From Deinococcus puniceus (GTDB lineage: Bacteria; Deinococcota; Deinococci; Deinococcales; Deinococcaceae), in the NCBI RefSeq assembly GCF_001644565.1, contig NZ_CP011387.1, forward strand, positions 299,001-363,000: a stretch of 64,000 bases of DNA, read 5' to 3'. Position 1 is the stretch's first letter, and every line of letters starts with the position of its first letter. Made by a program: the position numbers and the translations under genes. A model generated the notes under the pieces. The model had not been told where the DNA came from, searched no databases, and saw only the letters and a program-made list of their open reading frames with translations. Of this stretch, positions 63,672 to 64,000 are shown one piece after another.

Positions 63672-64000
63672 GCCTCACCCTGAGCCAGCGCCAGATCAAC
63701 CAACGTGCGCGTAAACGAATTCAGCGGGTAGGTGTGGGCCTCGCCCAGTTCCACCCATGCCCACGCCTCTATTTCTTCGTTAGGCGCAATCTCAAACGTG
63801 TCGGCCCGCGCAAAAAAGTCGATCAGCAGCATGTGCGAGGGCTTGTGAAACTCCGTAGGCAACACGGCTTCCTGCGTTTGTGCGTAGCGAACGTCGCGCA
63901 AGACCAGACCCGTTTCTTCCACAAACTCGCGCTTGGTGGCCGTTTCCAGCGTTTCGCCCCACTCCACTTTGCCCCCCGGCACGCCCCAAGAGCCGCGCCA
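63668..64000 (-). CDS. Nudix hydrolase, 5' partial
   Basis: The visible 110 codons contain a complete Nudix box: G at the start of [20 protein letters not shown] and TGL after it, with REFVEE. The frame is open to the window edge ([10 protein letters not shown] before the box), so the start lies outside the window. These enzymes hydrolyse nucleoside diphosphate derivatives. It overlaps the SDR gene by 4 nt, so both are co-transcribed. Confidence 0.92.
   Translation of the reverse strand, partial: WRGSWGVPGGKVEWGETLETATKREFVEETGLVLRDVRYAQTQEAVLPTEFHKPSHMLLIDFFARADTFEIAPNEEIEAWAWVELGEAHTYPLNSFTRTLVDLALAQGEA

Overview
The window looks like a Deinococcus (Deinococcota) chromosome. It is GC-rich. 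Many starts carry a -10 box of the form TANNNT only 5-7 nt upstream and no Shine-Dalgarno, the leaderless pattern common in this phylum. The DnaE and PilT homologues and the tRNA genes fit that group. The species cannot be named from the sequence alone.

Chromosomal backbone, left (1-17.33 kb): the end of a peptide-type ABC importer operon (binding protein and two permeases); ygfZ with a membrane protein; a hemA/precorrin-2 dehydrogenase operon; tRNA-Trp; cutA; an FtsB/DivIC-like protein; a hot-dog thioesterase; a ROK sugar kinase; an M29 aminopeptidase; tRNA-Pro; an AIM24 protein; a secreted protein; psuG with 18 copies of a heptamer just upstream of its -10 box; a flavin reductase; xseB; plsC.

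Genomic island (17.365-54.549 kb, about 37.2 kb): it is inserted in tRNA-Lys(CTT) and bounded by identical 46-bp direct repeats of the tRNA 3' end. It is a mosaic. (a) 17.8-26.4 kb holds decayed IS5, IS701-like and IS982-like transposases. The IS982-like unit has 19-bp inverted ends and a 5-bp target duplication, and it encloses a nested IS5 element plus an exported-protein gene. The IS701-like unit encloses a leucine-rich-repeat gene. An Imm1-like immunity gene, a lipoprotein pair and an XRE regulator lie among them. (b) 26.5-36.7 kb is a type I restriction-modification locus (hsdR, hsdM, hsdS) interrupted by two exported-protein genes and a second copy of the hsdR 3' end, followed by two unrecognised genes. 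(c) 37.1-43.7 kb holds a 1101-aa protein with an eCIS-type DUF4157 domain and a C-terminal deaminase-like toxin domain, three small genes that are candidate immunity proteins, and an HNH gene. (d) 44.1-47.4 kb has a tyrosine integrase and plasmid-type genes. (e) 48.0-50.1 kb is an AT-rich AAA ATPase plus DUF4435 TOPRIM pair resembling the PARIS anti-phage system. (f) 50.7-54.4 kb has a primase-helicase replication protein, an excisionase and a zinc-finger protein, ending at attR.

Chromosomal backbone, right (54.55-64 kb): an HD-domain hydrolase, an MTHFS-like protein, a DinB-like protein, pilT, two small genes, dnaE, a C4 zinc-ribbon peptide, an SDR oxidoreductase and a Nudix hydrolase cut by the window edge.

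Overall, a replicating integrative element has gathered defence (type I RM, PARIS-like), interbacterial conflict (deaminase toxin, immunity genes) and passenger-carrying IS elements at one tRNA site. The most interesting objects are the toxin and immunity cluster, the IS units with cargo genes and the PARIS-like pair.
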